The notes under the pieces are model-generated. The model saw only the letters and a list, made by a program, of their open reading frames with translations, did no database searches and had not been told where the DNA came from. From Pandoraea terrae (GTDB taxonomy: Bacteria > Pseudomonadota > Gammaproteobacteria > Burkholderiales > Burkholderiaceae): a stretch of DNA of 64,000 bases. Positions 50,934 through 60,230 of this stretch are shown piece after piece (positions within the stretch are counted from its first letter, which is position 1; each line of letters starts with the position of its first letter). The translations under genes and the position numbers were made by a program. The stretch lies in assembly GCF_902459695.1 (NCBI RefSeq), contig NZ_CABPRZ010000005.1, positions 62,001 through 126,000 on the forward strand. The letters run 5' to 3'.

Positions 50934-51305
50934 ATGCAAACTCGTTCGCTCCTCGCCATCGCCGCGGCCTGCGCCGCGCTCGCCACCTCGCTCGCGCATG
51001 CCGAAGCCCCGGTCAAGATGTCCGGGGGCATGCTTGTGGACAGCAAGGGCATGACCCTCTACACGTTTGACAAGGACACCGCCGGCAAGAGCGCCTGTAC
51101 TGGCGGGTGCACCGACCTTTGGCCGCCGGTCATGGCCGGCGCCGACGCCAAGCCCGAGGGCGACATGACCCTCATCAAGCGTGACGACGGCAACATGCAA
51201 TGGGCCTACAAAGGCAAACCCGTCTATCTGTTCAAGCAGGATGCGAAGCCCGGTGACATGAAGGGTAATAACTTCAAGGACATCTGGCACGTGGTCAAGC
51301 CGTAA
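50934..51305 (+). CDS. COG4315-type secreted lipoprotein-like protein
   Basis: 123-aa exported protein. The signal peptide is MQTRSLLAIAAACAALATSL then AHA-EA. The mature part carries twin motifs: MTLYTFDKDTAGKSACTGGC then TDLWPP, and KPVYLFKQDAKPGDMKGN, which are the Yx(F/W)xxD repeats of COG4315. The two Cys (CTGGC) may form a disulfide. The function of the family is unknown. An earlier in-frame ATG at 50892 would add 14 residues that make no better signal. Confidence 0.85.
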   Translation: MQTRSLLAIAAACAALATSLAHAEAPVKMSGGMLVDSKGMTLYTFDKDTAGKSACTGGCTDLWPPVMAGADAKPEGDMTLIKRDDGNMQWAYKGKPVYLFKQDAKPGDMKGNNFKDIWHVVKP

Positions 51306-51363
51306 GCGCTTCCGTTTCGAGACGGCGTCCGCGCTCGTGCGGCATCCGACCGGGTGCCGGGCC

Positions 51364-53070
51364 CTAGCGCCGAGCGCCGTTGCCGAGCGGGGCGATGACG
51401 TGATACAGCCCGCGGGCGTCCATCGGGCGGGCGAACCAGTACCCTTGCGCCTCGTCGCAGCCGAGTTCCGTCAGATGTTTGGCCTGCTCGGCGGTCTCGA
51501 CGCCTTCGGCCGTGACGCGCAGGCCGAGCGCGTGCGCCATGGCGATCACGGCGGCGACGATGGCGTTGCACTGCGGGTCGGTCAGCATGTTACGGACGAA
51601 CGACTGATCGATCTTCAGTCGATCGGCCGGAAACCGGGTGAGGTAAGCCAGGCTGGCATAGCCGGTGCCGAAATCGTCGACGGCGATTTCGACCCCCAGT
51701 TCGTGCAGCTCGCGCAGCGCCGCACCGGCCGGCTCGGCATCGGTCAACAGTACGCTTTCCGTGATCTCGATTTCCAGGTAACGCGGCTCCAGCGCGAAAT
51801 CGTCGAGTGCGCGGCGCACCATGGCGACCACATCCTGCCGGTGAAATTGTTGCGGCGAGACATTGACGGATACGCGCGGCAGCACGCCGCTGCGGCGCAG
51901 CAACAGGCTGGCCTCACGGCAGGCCCGGCGCATGACCCATTCGCCGAGCGGCACGATCAGGCCGCATGCTTCGGCCACCGGCACGAATTCGCCGGGGGAA
52001 ATCATGCCATGCACCGGATGTCGCCAGCGCATGAGCGTCTCGACACAGCGCATGGCGCCATCCGCCAACGTGACCTGCGGCTGATACACGACATGCAGTT
52101 GCGGCTGGCGCGGTTCGGCAAACGCCGCGCGCAGCAGCGATTCGAGTTCCTGGCGGCGATTGGACGCGGTGTCCATCGCGCTGCGGAACACCCGCACCCC
52201 GCCACCGATTGTCAGTGCATCGGCCAGCGCAACGCTGGCGCGCCGCATCAATGCTTCGGGCGTGTCGCCGTGCGCGGGATAACTGGCCACGCCGACGCAG
52301 GCGTCCAGCGTCAGCGGCGCCGGGTGGGCGTCGATCGATTGCCCGAGATGTATTCGCATGCGCTCGCCCAAGGACAGCGCACGCTCCCCGGTGCCAGGCG
52401 TCACGACGACGAATTGCCGTCCACCGATACAGGCGACAGTGTCTTCCGGTCCAGCCGAGCTGCGCAAGCGCTCGGCTGCGATCTGCAAGGCGCGCTCGGC
52501 CGTCGGCTGGCCGAACGCACCTTGCAGTTGGCGCAGCTGTTCCAGTTCGATGAGCAGCACGGACAGATCGCCGCCTAGCCGCGCGCATCGGCTGATGGCG
52601 AGTTCGAGGCGTTGGATCAGCAGTCTCTGGTTGGGCAGACGCGTGACTTCGTCGTGATGGGTCACGTACCAGAGCTGCTGCGCGATCTGTGCTTCCTGTG
52701 ACAAGTCGAGCACGATGCCGACCCAACGGCGTTCGCCCGGCGCGCCCTCGACGCACGACAATGCGAGGCGGACCGGCAGGCGGGTGCGGTTGTGATGCAG
52801 GCACGACCATTCGCCGTCGTACGGCGTTTCATCGGATTGCACGCCGGACAATACGGGCAGGTCGCGGCGAGCGACTTCGGCGGGATCGAGCAGGGACACG
52901 AATGTTCGCCGGTTGACAAGACTGTCGGCGTCGAACCCGGTCAGGCGGGTGAAGGCGGCGTTGACGCGTTCGAATACGCCGTCGTCATTGCAAACGAATA
53001 CCGCGTACGGCGCGCTTTCGATCGCGGCGCGGCTGATATCGGTGTCGGCGGAGGTGCGGGGCGGCGGCAT
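51364..53070 (-). CDS. PAS-GGDEF-EAL protein, probable c-di-GMP phosphodiesterase
   Basis: 568-aa soluble protein. A PAS domain (about 15-130, VFVCNDDGVFERVNAAFTRL) precedes a degenerate GGDEF domain (about 140-300, signature GGRQF instead of GGDEF, so no cyclase activity is expected). The EAL domain (about 310-560) has ETL at the EAL position but keeps NVSPQQF, EITES, DDFGTGYASL, KIDQSFV and AEGVET, the metal and catalytic residues. It is therefore likely a phosphodiesterase, perhaps tuned by GTP binding to the GGDEF domain. The start at 53070 has GAGG five bases before it; 53211 is the alternative. Confidence 0.88.
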   Translation of the reverse strand: MPPPRTSADTDISRAAIESAPYAVFVCNDDGVFERVNAAFTRLTGFDADSLVNRRTFVSLLDPAEVARRDLPVLSGVQSDETPYDGEWSCLHHNRTRLPVRLALSCVEGAPGERRWVGIVLDLSQEAQIAQQLWYVTHHDEVTRLPNQRLLIQRLELAISRCARLGGDLSVLLIELEQLRQLQGAFGQPTAERALQIAAERLRSSAGPEDTVACIGGRQFVVVTPGTGERALSLGERMRIHLGQSIDAHPAPLTLDACVGVASYPAHGDTPEALMRRASVALADALTIGGGVRVFRSAMDTASNRRQELESLLRAAFAEPRQPQLHVVYQPQVTLADGAMRCVETLMRWRHPVHGMISPGEFVPVAEACGLIVPLGEWVMRRACREASLLLRRSGVLPRVSVNVSPQQFHRQDVVAMVRRALDDFALEPRYLEIEITESVLLTDAEPAGAALRELHELGVEIAVDDFGTGYASLAYLTRFPADRLKIDQSFVRNMLTDPQCNAIVAAVIAMAHALGLRVTAEGVETAEQAKHLTELGCDEAQGYWFARPMDARGLYHVIAPLGNGARR

Positions 53071-53378
53071 GCAGCCTCGGCTCAATGGTGGTAAGGGCGC
53101 GGCCGGCCGACCGGTTGCCTGCGCATTGTCACTGCGGTCATGCAACACCTCCCTGGTGCCCACGTCGTTGCCGCAATCGCTTGGAAATCGAGCGGTCTGT
53201 GCCGCGTGCAATCATTTTGCCACATCGTTGTCGAGTGTTCGGCCAAGGTTGCCACGGATGGCACGAGACCCGGTTTATGCGTACGTATCCATAGGTATTG
53301 ACCGGTTCCGGATCCGCGTACACCGAGCCTGTGTGAAACTCGGGCACAATCACGGTATTGCCGCTTGAAATTTCACCA
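53071..53378. other. Divergent promoter gap
   Basis: 308 bases between divergent starts. It should contain promoters for the PAS-GGDEF-EAL gene and the SGNH hydrolase gene. I see no gene and no distinct operator. Confidence 0.45.
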
Positions 53379-54647
53379 ATGATATTGCTTCGAGTCGCGC
53401 GGGCCGCCGCGGTTTGCGCGGCACTTTGGACGAACCTCGCAGGGTCCGTCGCCGCGCAACCCGCCGGAATCGGCTGGGCCGGCGCCTGGGCCACCGCGCC
53501 CCAGGCCGTTGCGCAACACCCTGATGCGCCCGCCTTCAATCGTGCACCGTCCGTTGCGGGGCGCACGGTCCGTCAAATCGTTTATCTGCGCGTTGCGGGC
53601 CGTCAACTGCGCGTGCGCTTGTCCAATTCCTATGGCCCCCATGCGCTGACCATCGAACGCGCGAGTGTAGCGCTTTCGGGCGGCGGCGCGGCGGTGCAGG
53701 CTGCGACATTGCGGCCGCTTACGTTCGGCGGCCAGCCCTTCGCCCGCATTGCGCCAGGCGCGGAATTGGATAGCGACCCGGTCGCGCTCGACGTGCCGGC
53801 CGGCGCGGCGTTGGCGGTGAGCTTTTACACGCGGGAGGCTTCGCCGCCGACCACGTGGCACAAGGTCGCCGGGCAGGTGGCTTTTCTGAGCGCGTCAGGC
53901 GATCAGACGCTCGATGCGTCCGCGGCACCTTTCCGTCAAAAGGTGACGAATACGCTCTGGCTGGCGGGCGTGAGCGTTGCGCCCGTTGCGCCCGTGCATG
54001 TCGTGGTGGCCATCGGGGATTCGATTACCGACGGGCTGCGCAGCACGTTGAATGCGAACCGCCGCTGGCCGGATGTCCTGACGCGGCGGCTGGAAGCGGC
54101 GGGCCGGCGCGACGTGTCCGTGCTCAATCTCGGTATCAGCGGGAATCGTCTGCTGCACGATTCCGCGTGCTACGGGGAACGTCTGGTGGGACGCTTCGCG
54201 CGCGACGCGCTGGAACAGCCCGGTGTGCGCACCGTTGTGGTCCAGGTCGGCACGAATGACATCAATTTCGGCTATGTACCGCCCCATGGCGGGCTCGACT
54301 GCGACGTGCCTCACGTGATCGTGTCGGCGCCCGAGATGATCGCGGGATACGAGCGCCTGATCGCCGCAGCGCGCGCACACGGTGTACAGATTCTCGGAAC
54401 GACGATTCCGCCGGGCAAGATGACCGGACCGCGCGAATCGGTGCGGCTCTCGGTGAATCAGTGGGTCCGGACGTCAGGGGCATTCGACGGCGTGATCGAT
54501 TTCGACGCAGCGCTGCGCGATCCGTCGCAACCGGCCCGCATGCTGCCCCGCTTCGACAGCGGCGACGGCACGCATCCGAGTGACGCGGGCTATGCCGCGA
54601 TGGCCGAGGCCGTGCCGATTCCGCTGATATCGGGCGCGGTGCGCTAG
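53379..54647 (+). CDS. Secreted SGNH/GDSL hydrolase
   Basis: 422-aa exported esterase-type enzyme. Signal peptide MILLRVARAAAVCAALWTNL then AGSVAAQ. A beta-rich N-terminal domain (about 30-205) is followed by an SGNH hydrolase domain with VVAIGDSITDG (block I, nucleophile Ser), GISGN (block II Gly), VGTNDINFG (block III Asn) and GDGTHPSDAGYAAMA (block V Asp-His pair). It probably deacylates an extracellular polysaccharide or lipid. The stop is 22 bases from the end of the convergent DsbA-like gene. Confidence 0.9.
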   Translation: MILLRVARAAAVCAALWTNLAGSVAAQPAGIGWAGAWATAPQAVAQHPDAPAFNRAPSVAGRTVRQIVYLRVAGRQLRVRLSNSYGPHALTIERASVALSGGGAAVQAATLRPLTFGGQPFARIAPGAELDSDPVALDVPAGAALAVSFYTREASPPTTWHKVAGQVAFLSASGDQTLDASAAPFRQKVTNTLWLAGVSVAPVAPVHVVVAIGDSITDGLRSTLNANRRWPDVLTRRLEAAGRRDVSVLNLGISGNRLLHDSACYGERLVGRFARDALEQPGVRTVVVQVGTNDINFGYVPPHGGLDCDVPHVIVSAPEMIAGYERLIAAARAHGVQILGTTIPPGKMTGPRESVRLSVNQWVRTSGAFDGVIDFDAALRDPSQPARMLPRFDSGDGTHPSDAGYAAMAEAVPIPLISGAVR

Positions 54648-54669
54648 GCTGAACAGGTCATCAGCCCGC

Positions 54670-55347
54670 TTAACGCGCGCGTTCCACGCCGACCGGCAAC
54701 GCGCCGATGCGGCGCACTTCCGCTGAGTCCAGCCATTCGGGATGCTTCAGGCAGTGGACGAACAGGGCGGTTGCGTCGTCGCCCCAGAACAATTCCCCCT
54801 GACGAACGAACGTCGGCACCCCAAATACACCGGCCGCAATCGCCGCTTCGGTGTTTGCGCGCAATGCCTGTTTGACGGCCGGGTCCTCGACGCGGGCGTC
54901 GGCATCCTCGGCCCCAAGCCTCGTACAGAGATCGCGCCAGCCGTCCGGGCTGACGACATCCCGCCCCTCGCGCCAGATGAACCGGAAAATGGTCTGTACG
55001 ACGTCGAACGTCGCACCCAGGGCCACCGCCAGCCGCAAGATGCGGATCGGGTGGAACGGGTGCACCGGGGGCATGCGAAAAGGGATGCCCGCCTGTTCTG
55101 CCCGAAATTGCGCCATGCGGTACGTGAGCGTCCGCTTGCCGGGAATCTCCGCCGGACCGCGTGTCTGCCAGTGCGAGAGCAGAGCGCCCAGCACGACAGG
55201 GTGCAGGGTGACGGTCAGGTCCGCTGGCAATTCGCCAAAGCGCTCCAACTGCAGGTAGGAAAATGGCGAAGCGAAATCGAAATACCAGTCGGCCAGGGAC
55301 GCAGAGGGCGTGGCAGTTGAAACGGATGGCGTGGCAGCGTGCGACAT
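54670..55347 (-). CDS. 2-hydroxychromene-2-carboxylate isomerase family (DsbA fold)
   Basis: 225-aa kappa-class GST/DsbA-like protein with WYFDFASPFSYLQLERF near residue 22 (Ser and Pro of the active pocket) and PTFVRQGELFWGDDATALFV near the end (cis-Pro and conserved Trp-Gly-x-Asp). It is the isomerase type that uses glutathione, as in naphthalene breakdown, but no naphthalene genes are here. It should be treated as an isomerase of unknown substrate. Confidence 0.85.
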   Translation of the reverse strand: MSHAATPSVSTATPSASLADWYFDFASPFSYLQLERFGELPADLTVTLHPVVLGALLSHWQTRGPAEIPGKRTLTYRMAQFRAEQAGIPFRMPPVHPFHPIRILRLAVALGATFDVVQTIFRFIWREGRDVVSPDGWRDLCTRLGAEDADARVEDPAVKQALRANTEAAIAAGVFGVPTFVRQGELFWGDDATALFVHCLKHPEWLDSAEVRRIGALPVGVERAR

Positions 55348-55616
55348 GGCGAAATTGTCTCCGGTGTGTATCCACTGAGTAATGTTCGGATTCGCGCTTG
55401 GATTGGCCGCCTTCGCTCGTGCCTCGGGCGCGATATCGCTTGCTGATCGAGTGTAACGCAGGAAGGGCTACGGGCTTCACCGCGGACGCTCACCGGTATG
55501 GGTGGTCGGGATTTGGGTGAACATCCATTTTTCTGATATTTTTCATAAGATATAACGATTTTTATTATTTATCGGGAGTTCTTAGACTTCAGGGTATTGA
55601 TTCTGCGAGCCCTGCC

Positions 55617-56651
55617 ATGTCGACGAAAACATCCAGAAGTCCTGCCCTGGTACGTGTCCCCGATCATCAAAATCCGTGGGCCGGTCTGGCGCTTGCGACA
55701 GTCATCGCCTTTGTCGCCCTGTTTCTCGGACGCCTGATGCCGCTCGTCGGCGGCCCGGTGTTCGGCATCATTATCGGTATTCTCGTGCGAAACACTTTTT
55801 CGCCGGGCGTACGGTACGAGGCCGGCATCCGCTTCGCCTCGAAGTATGTGCTGCAATGGTCGATCATCGCCCTTGGCGCCGGCCTGAGTCTGTCGCAGGT
55901 GGCCCACACAGGCCTCGATTCGCTCGCGGTCACCGCAGTGACGGTCACGACCGCCGGCCTCACCGCATGGGGGCTCGGCCGCCTGCTCGGCGTCGGCGGA
56001 CGTCTGAAGCTGCTGATTGGCGTGGGCACGGCGATCTGCGGCGGTTCCGCCATCGCGGCCGTCACGCCGATCATCAAGCCGGACGACCACGAAACCGCGT
56101 ACGCGATTTCCACGATTTTCCTGTTCAACGTCGCCGCCGTGCTGCTGTTCCCGGCAATAGGCCATCTCGTCCATCTGTCCGATCTCGGCTTTGGCATGTG
56201 GGCCGGCACGGCAATCAACGACACTTCGTCGGTCGTGGCGGCGGGCTACAGCTACAGCAAGGCTGCCGGCGACTATGCGACGATCGTCAAGCTCACCCGC
56301 GCTACGCTGATTATCCCGATCTGCCTGACGCTGGCCTGCATTGTCGCGTACCGCCAGAAGAAGGCTGGCGCAGGCAACTTCCGCCTCGCCGCGATCTTCC
56401 CGTGGTTCATTCTGTGGTTCCTGGTCGCGTCGGGGCTGCGCACTGCCGGTCTGATTCCGGAGTCGATCCTGCCGTGGATCCACGAGGCTGCCGAGTTCCT
56501 GATCATCGTGGCGCTGACGGCCATCGGCCTGTCGTCGAACCTGCGCCACATGGCGGCGAGCGGCGTGCGCCCGATCCTGCTCGGCCTCGGCGTATGGGCG
56601 GCGGTGTCGGTCAGCAGCCTCGCCGTGCAGTATGCGATGGGGCAACTGTAA
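55617..56651 (+). CDS. yeiH: YeiH-family (UPF0324) putative transporter
   Basis: 344-aa inner-membrane protein with about 10 helices. Family blocks are PVFGIIIGILVRNTFSPG, the central GVGTAICGGSAIAAVTPIIK and GTAINDTSSVVAAGYSYS, and the C-terminal LTAIGLSSNLRHM. It is annotated elsewhere as a putative sulfate exporter. The 268-base upstream region (55348-55616) is strikingly AT-rich near 55530-55575, consistent with a regulated promoter. Confidence 0.9.
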   Translation: MSTKTSRSPALVRVPDHQNPWAGLALATVIAFVALFLGRLMPLVGGPVFGIIIGILVRNTFSPGVRYEAGIRFASKYVLQWSIIALGAGLSLSQVAHTGLDSLAVTAVTVTTAGLTAWGLGRLLGVGGRLKLLIGVGTAICGGSAIAAVTPIIKPDDHETAYAISTIFLFNVAAVLLFPAIGHLVHLSDLGFGMWAGTAINDTSSVVAAGYSYSKAAGDYATIVKLTRATLIIPICLTLACIVAYRQKKAGAGNFRLAAIFPWFILWFLVASGLRTAGLIPESILPWIHEAAEFLIIVALTAIGLSSNLRHMAASGVRPILLGLGVWAAVSVSSLAVQYAMGQL

Positions 56652-56686
56652 GGAAACCGATGCCACACCGCAGTACTGTGGGTCCC

Positions 56687-56702
56687 GGGCGCGTAAGCGC
56701 CC
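56687..56702 (+). terminator. Hairpin after yeiH
   Basis: GGGCGC-GTAA-GCGCCC is a six-pair stem with a four-base loop, followed by ATTTG. It lies 36 bases after the yeiH stop and would end its transcript; the T-run is poor. Confidence 0.5.
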
Positions 56703-56780
56703 ATTTGCCGTTCATCGCCTAGAATAAAAGCGCCGGAACGGCCCTATTTGCCGGCCGGCCCATTTACGGGGGGGTGAATC

Positions 56781-56948
56781 ATGACGACTTCATTCGGCGA
56801 AATCTGGTACACGATCGGCGCGCTCGTCGTTTTGGCGATCCTGGCAGGCATGGTCTGGGAAATCGGCGTCTGGTGGACACGTCATCAGGACAATCGCACT
56901 GTTCAACGCATGCATCACGTCTGGGAACGCATTCGCCACCCTCACTGA
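56781..56948 (+). CDS. 55-aa single-helix membrane protein
   Basis: MTTSFGEIWYTIGALVVLAI continues as LAGMVWEIGVWW, one long membrane helix, then a basic His/Arg tail (RHQDNRTVQRMHHVWERIRH). GGGGGGGTG lies a few bases before the ATG, a strong site. The Trp-rich helix and basic tail look like a genuine inner-membrane micro-protein. Unknown function. Confidence 0.7.
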   Translation: MTTSFGEIWYTIGALVVLAILAGMVWEIGVWWTRHQDNRTVQRMHHVWERIRHPH

Positions 56949-57028
56949 CGTACGGGCGCCGACCGGCGCCGCCAAGACTGCCGGGCGTTCCCGCTAACGT
57001 ACTTTTGTACTTTTGCGAGGACGGCTGT

Positions 57029-57928
57029 TCAGTCGCCTGCCAACACGAGATGACGGCCGATGTCGTCGTCCCAGCGTTCGAGGTCGGCAAGCGGGTACGC
57101 TGCGCGGCCGTGCACGGCGCGTTTAAGGCGGCTTGCCGTGCTCGGACGGGGCACGTTGGGTAAGCTCGCCGCTTCACCGCGTCCGGCCGGAACGAGGTAG
57201 TCGCGCTTGAATTCGGTCTGCGTCATGCCCCATTTCATGAGGAATTCGCGGCTGCCGCGGTTCTTGTTGACGCGGCCGGTCGAGCGGCACCCGAAGTGAT
57301 AGACAACGCTTTCGCCTACCGTACGAAACGCACGGCAACCGACCAGCCAGAGCTTCATCAGGAAATCGTCGTCGCTGCTCATGCCTGGTCCGAACTCAAT
57401 GCTGTAGCCGCCCACCAGATGCCAGAGGTCGCGACGCACCAGCGTCGGCTGGGTCGGCACGCCGTTGACGTCGGGGCGTTGCAGGGATTTCGCGAAGGCG
57501 AGCAGGCCGGCTTCGTCGAACGTGTCGGGCGTGGCACCGAAATCGTGGTGGATGACTTGCGTGCTGGGGCTGGGTGTCGGCTCGATCATGACGGACGACA
57601 GATAGCACAGTGGCGTGTTCAGTGAAGCGTGGGCCGCGAGCAGGCCGGTATCCCAGCCGGGCGTGCAAAACATGTCGTCGTTGAGGAACAGCAGCCAGTC
57701 GCGCGTCGCCAGCGGCGCGAGTTGATTGAGGGCGAGGCAGACGCCGACATTGCCTGTGCTGTGGGTATGACGCAACCCTTGTTCGCGCACCCAGTCCAAC
57801 GTGCCATCGCTGCCGTCGTTCACGTGGACCAGAATCTCATGCTCGAACGCCGAATGCCGGCGTACGCTGTCCAGGCAGAGCTTCAGAAACGGCAGATTGT
57901 TCCACGTGGGAATCAGGATGCTGAACAT
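57029..57928 (-). CDS. Family 2 glycosyltransferase
   Basis: 299-aa cytosolic, membrane-associated enzyme: FSILIPTWNNLPFLKLCLDS at the N-terminus (nucleotide-sugar fold), the metal-binding Asp pair in FLNDDMFC (about residue 83), and the acceptor-side GPGMSSDDDFLMKLWLVGC. It lies 16 bases downstream of the O-antigen-ligase-like gene on the same strand, so it likely adds a sugar to a lipopolysaccharide core, capsule or other surface glycan. No signal peptide. Confidence 0.9.
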   Translation of the reverse strand: MFSILIPTWNNLPFLKLCLDSVRRHSAFEHEILVHVNDGSDGTLDWVREQGLRHTHSTGNVGVCLALNQLAPLATRDWLLFLNDDMFCTPGWDTGLLAAHASLNTPLCYLSSVMIEPTPSPSTQVIHHDFGATPDTFDEAGLLAFAKSLQRPDVNGVPTQPTLVRRDLWHLVGGYSIEFGPGMSSDDDFLMKLWLVGCRAFRTVGESVVYHFGCRSTGRVNKNRGSREFLMKWGMTQTEFKRDYLVPAGRGEAASLPNVPRPSTASRLKRAVHGRAAYPLADLERWDDDIGRHLVLAGD

Positions 57929-57944
57929 GGCGGCGGCGCCAGTT

Positions 57945-59231
57945 CTACCGGGCGCATTTTGTCGACGATTCGGCAGGGTACGTGAAAGCAGCGAATACCG
58001 CCAGTAACGTGGCGTAAAACGCGGCGGTGACCTTGAGGTTGAAGGTCTCGACCGTCAAACCGAAAATGAAGAAGCCGGTCACCAGGACCAGGCCCATGAG
58101 CGCAGCGCGGCTTTGTTCCCGCGCGGGTTGACGCAGCCCGCGCCAGAAGAGCCAGGCCGGGCACGCGTAGAGCGAGAGCATGGCGATCAAGCCAAGGGTG
58201 CCATAGTCCGCCGCATAGGCCAGCAGTTGATTGTGAACCTCGCCCCGGCCCAGGTCGGCGGCCATCGCGGTCAACTTTCCGGCCGCGGCCATCGGTGCCA
58301 TGGCGTCGTGGAAACCGTGAGGTCCGAGTCCAAACAGTAGATTGTCTCGGAAAAGTCCGAGTGCGGTTCTCCATAGCTCAAGTCGTACCCCGACGGATGT
58401 ATCGACCTGGCCCTCGGCCAACGCGTGCAGATCGGAAGCCACCGACAGGAAGCGGGCTTGCACCGTCGCCGACAGTACCAGCGGCAGCACCACGCATGCG
58501 ATGGCCAATGCGGCGACGCCGAGCTTCGCGCGTAACGAACGGCGGCGCATTTCGACGGCAAGGCAAATGACGACAATCACCGGCAACGCTACCCACCCGC
58601 CCCGCGTCTGGCTTGCCCATGAGGCATATCCGCCGGCAAGAAAACCCGCCGCTTTGAGCCACTTGACCCACTGTTGATCATGCCGTCGCCAACGGATCGA
58701 CAACAGCGACAACGCGCCGATGATCAGCGCAATGTCGCCGAAGTGGATCGGATTCAATAATGCGCTTTCCGCACGCGTGCCGGTACGAAGCGTACTGTCG
58801 GCAAATGCAACCGCGCCGGCCACGATGCCACCCAATGCGAACGCCAGGTCCGTCCACGGGGCAAGCGACCGGGAGACACGGCGCAGGCCGACGAACAGCG
58901 GAATGGCCAACAGGAAACGGGCCGGGGAATCGAAGGTATTCGGGACCAATCGGCCATGGGCGATGTTACTGACAAGTATCGCAGCGATCGGCAGTAACAA
59001 GGCTACGACAAACGCACGCACACCAGCATCGGCCGTGTCTGCCATGGGGACGCCCAGCTTCCCGCCGGTGACGAGCAATATCAGCGAGGCCGCGACCGCC
59101 AGAAACATCACGGCGTTACCGCCGCTCGGCAATGCGAGCGTCACCGAGGGGAACGCAAGCAGGAGCAGGCTAAGGATCAGCGTGGTGTGCCGGCAAGGCA
59201 TCGACGACACCGGCTTGCGAAAAGTGGGCAT
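57945..59231 (-). CDS. O-antigen ligase/polymerase-like membrane protein (WaaL/Wzy type)
   Basis: 428-aa inner-membrane protein with about 11 helices and one large periplasmic loop (about residues 265-350) that carries GLGPHGFH and GRGEVHNQLLAYAADYGTLG. The His in HNQLL matches the conserved His of O-antigen ligases. It is first in a pair with the GT2 gene, 16 bases apart. Whether it ligates O-antigen to lipid A core or polymerises another glycan cannot be decided. Confidence 0.85.
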   Translation of the reverse strand: MPTFRKPVSSMPCRHTTLILSLLLLAFPSVTLALPSGGNAVMFLAVAASLILLVTGGKLGVPMADTADAGVRAFVVALLLPIAAILVSNIAHGRLVPNTFDSPARFLLAIPLFVGLRRVSRSLAPWTDLAFALGGIVAGAVAFADSTLRTGTRAESALLNPIHFGDIALIIGALSLLSIRWRRHDQQWVKWLKAAGFLAGGYASWASQTRGGWVALPVIVVICLAVEMRRRSLRAKLGVAALAIACVVLPLVLSATVQARFLSVASDLHALAEGQVDTSVGVRLELWRTALGLFRDNLLFGLGPHGFHDAMAPMAAAGKLTAMAADLGRGEVHNQLLAYAADYGTLGLIAMLSLYACPAWLFWRGLRQPAREQSRAALMGLVLVTGFFIFGLTVETFNLKVTAAFYATLLAVFAAFTYPAESSTKCAR

Positions 59232-59409
59232 GGAGATTGCTTTGAGGAGCGCATTTCAACATTTCTGAGGATGAAGTATGCCAGAAATCGAAAGGCTCTC
59301 TCACTTCGGATGCCTTACCCCGCTTCATGTCTCACGCACTGGTACGCGGCTTGTGAGGTGAGCGCGCACTTACTATTTGCCTGGTCGCGTGCAACCGGCG
59401 CGGAAGGCC

Positions 59410-59763
59410 TCACTGATTCATCGCACCCAGCGTCGCCCGCAGGCACAGTGTCACATGCAGCCAGGCGGCTTCGTCAAACTCGCCGGCCGCACGCGCTTGC
59501 AACTGCGCCGCGTGAAACAGGCGCCACAGGCGGGCGGCCGTGGATGACGCGCCGGCCGGGATGTCGAAACGCCGGCATAGCGCTTCCGCGAGCCATGGCT
59601 GTTCGGCGCTGCAGGCATTGATGTAGGCTTGCACTGCAACTCGGGCGTAGGGGTCGCTTCCGGGGTCAAGCACAACGTCGGTCCGTTCCGCGCTTCCCTG
59701 CGGCTGGGCGGCACCGCCGCCAAGGCTGGGCAGCTCGGGCGAAACGGCGGTTTGGCGTGTCAT
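59410..59763 (-). CDS. 117-aa helical protein of unknown function
   Basis: The first ~35 residues are low-complexity. A helical region follows: DPYARVAVQAYINACSAEQP then WLAEALCRRF and LWRLFHAAQLQARAAGEFDE. It is soluble, without signal. CAGGA lies seven bases before the ATG. It lies upstream of the ligase genes on the same strand. I do not recognise the family, although small DPYARxAVxAYI proteins recur in Burkholderia-like genomes. Confidence 0.65.
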   Translation of the reverse strand: MTRQTAVSPELPSLGGGAAQPQGSAERTDVVLDPGSDPYARVAVQAYINACSAEQPWLAEALCRRFDIPAGASSTAARLWRLFHAAQLQARAAGEFDEAAWLHVTLCLRATLGAMNQ

Positions 59764-59822
59764 GGTGTTGTCCTGGCGTGTGGTGTGAACGGCCGGACGT
59801 CTTTGCGCCCGGCCAGGGAAAG

Positions 59823-60041
59823 TCAATACGGTTGTGCTTCCATGTCGCGGATGTACATCATCGCGGCCTGCTTGGCCGATTCAATGCTGGTGAAGGTCCG
59901 TCCCTCAATGGGCCAAACGTCGACGAGCACCTCCAAACGGCCCGGCGCGGCACTCTGCATGATGCGGATGTAGTGCTGGCGAAACACACAGCGGGCCAGT
60001 TCGACAGTCGGATGCGGGCGATGAAAGTGATCGGATGGCAT
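59823..60041 (-). CDS. 72-aa small protein of unknown function
   Basis: MPSDHFHRPHPTVELARCVF then QHYIRIMQ and GRTFTSIESAKQAAMMYIRD: His-rich start and helical end, probably soluble. CTGGAG lies seven bases before the ATG. It is 59 bases from the next gene on the same strand, so they may be co-transcribed. The TSIESAKQAAMxYI pattern looks like a real conserved small domain, but I cannot name it. Confidence 0.6.
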   Translation of the reverse strand: MPSDHFHRPHPTVELARCVFRQHYIRIMQSAAPGRLEVLVDVWPIEGRTFTSIESAKQAAMMYIRDMEAQPY

Positions 60042-60175
60042 GGCAGTCTCCAGGGGATCGGCGCGGCCCCGGCCTCACCGGGCCGTTCCCATTTCATACG
60101 CAAGACACATGCCAGTCCTCATGTGGGCTCCTATGTATTTGATTTGCAAGGATTTAGTGAAAACCCGCCACCGCG

Positions 60176-60230
60176 TGTTACGCCCTTGGCGCAGGGAAAC
60201 GTTACGGATCTGAAACGCGCGGGCGTAACA
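60176..60230. promoter_or_regulatory. 10-base inverted repeat before the LysR gene
   Basis: TGTTACGCCC (60176-60185) and GGGCGTAACA (60221-60230) are a perfect inverted repeat with 35 bases between the arms, and a third GTTACG lies at 60201-60206. It sits in the 262-base divergent gap between the 72-aa gene and the LysR gene. Spaced paired arms like this suit a LysR tetramer that autoregulates; this is an inference. Confidence 0.5.

Noticed and set aside
54670-55347. Evidence of a naphthalene degradation pathway
   Set aside because: The DsbA-fold isomerase stands alone; no dioxygenase or aldolase of that pathway is near it, and the family is broad.
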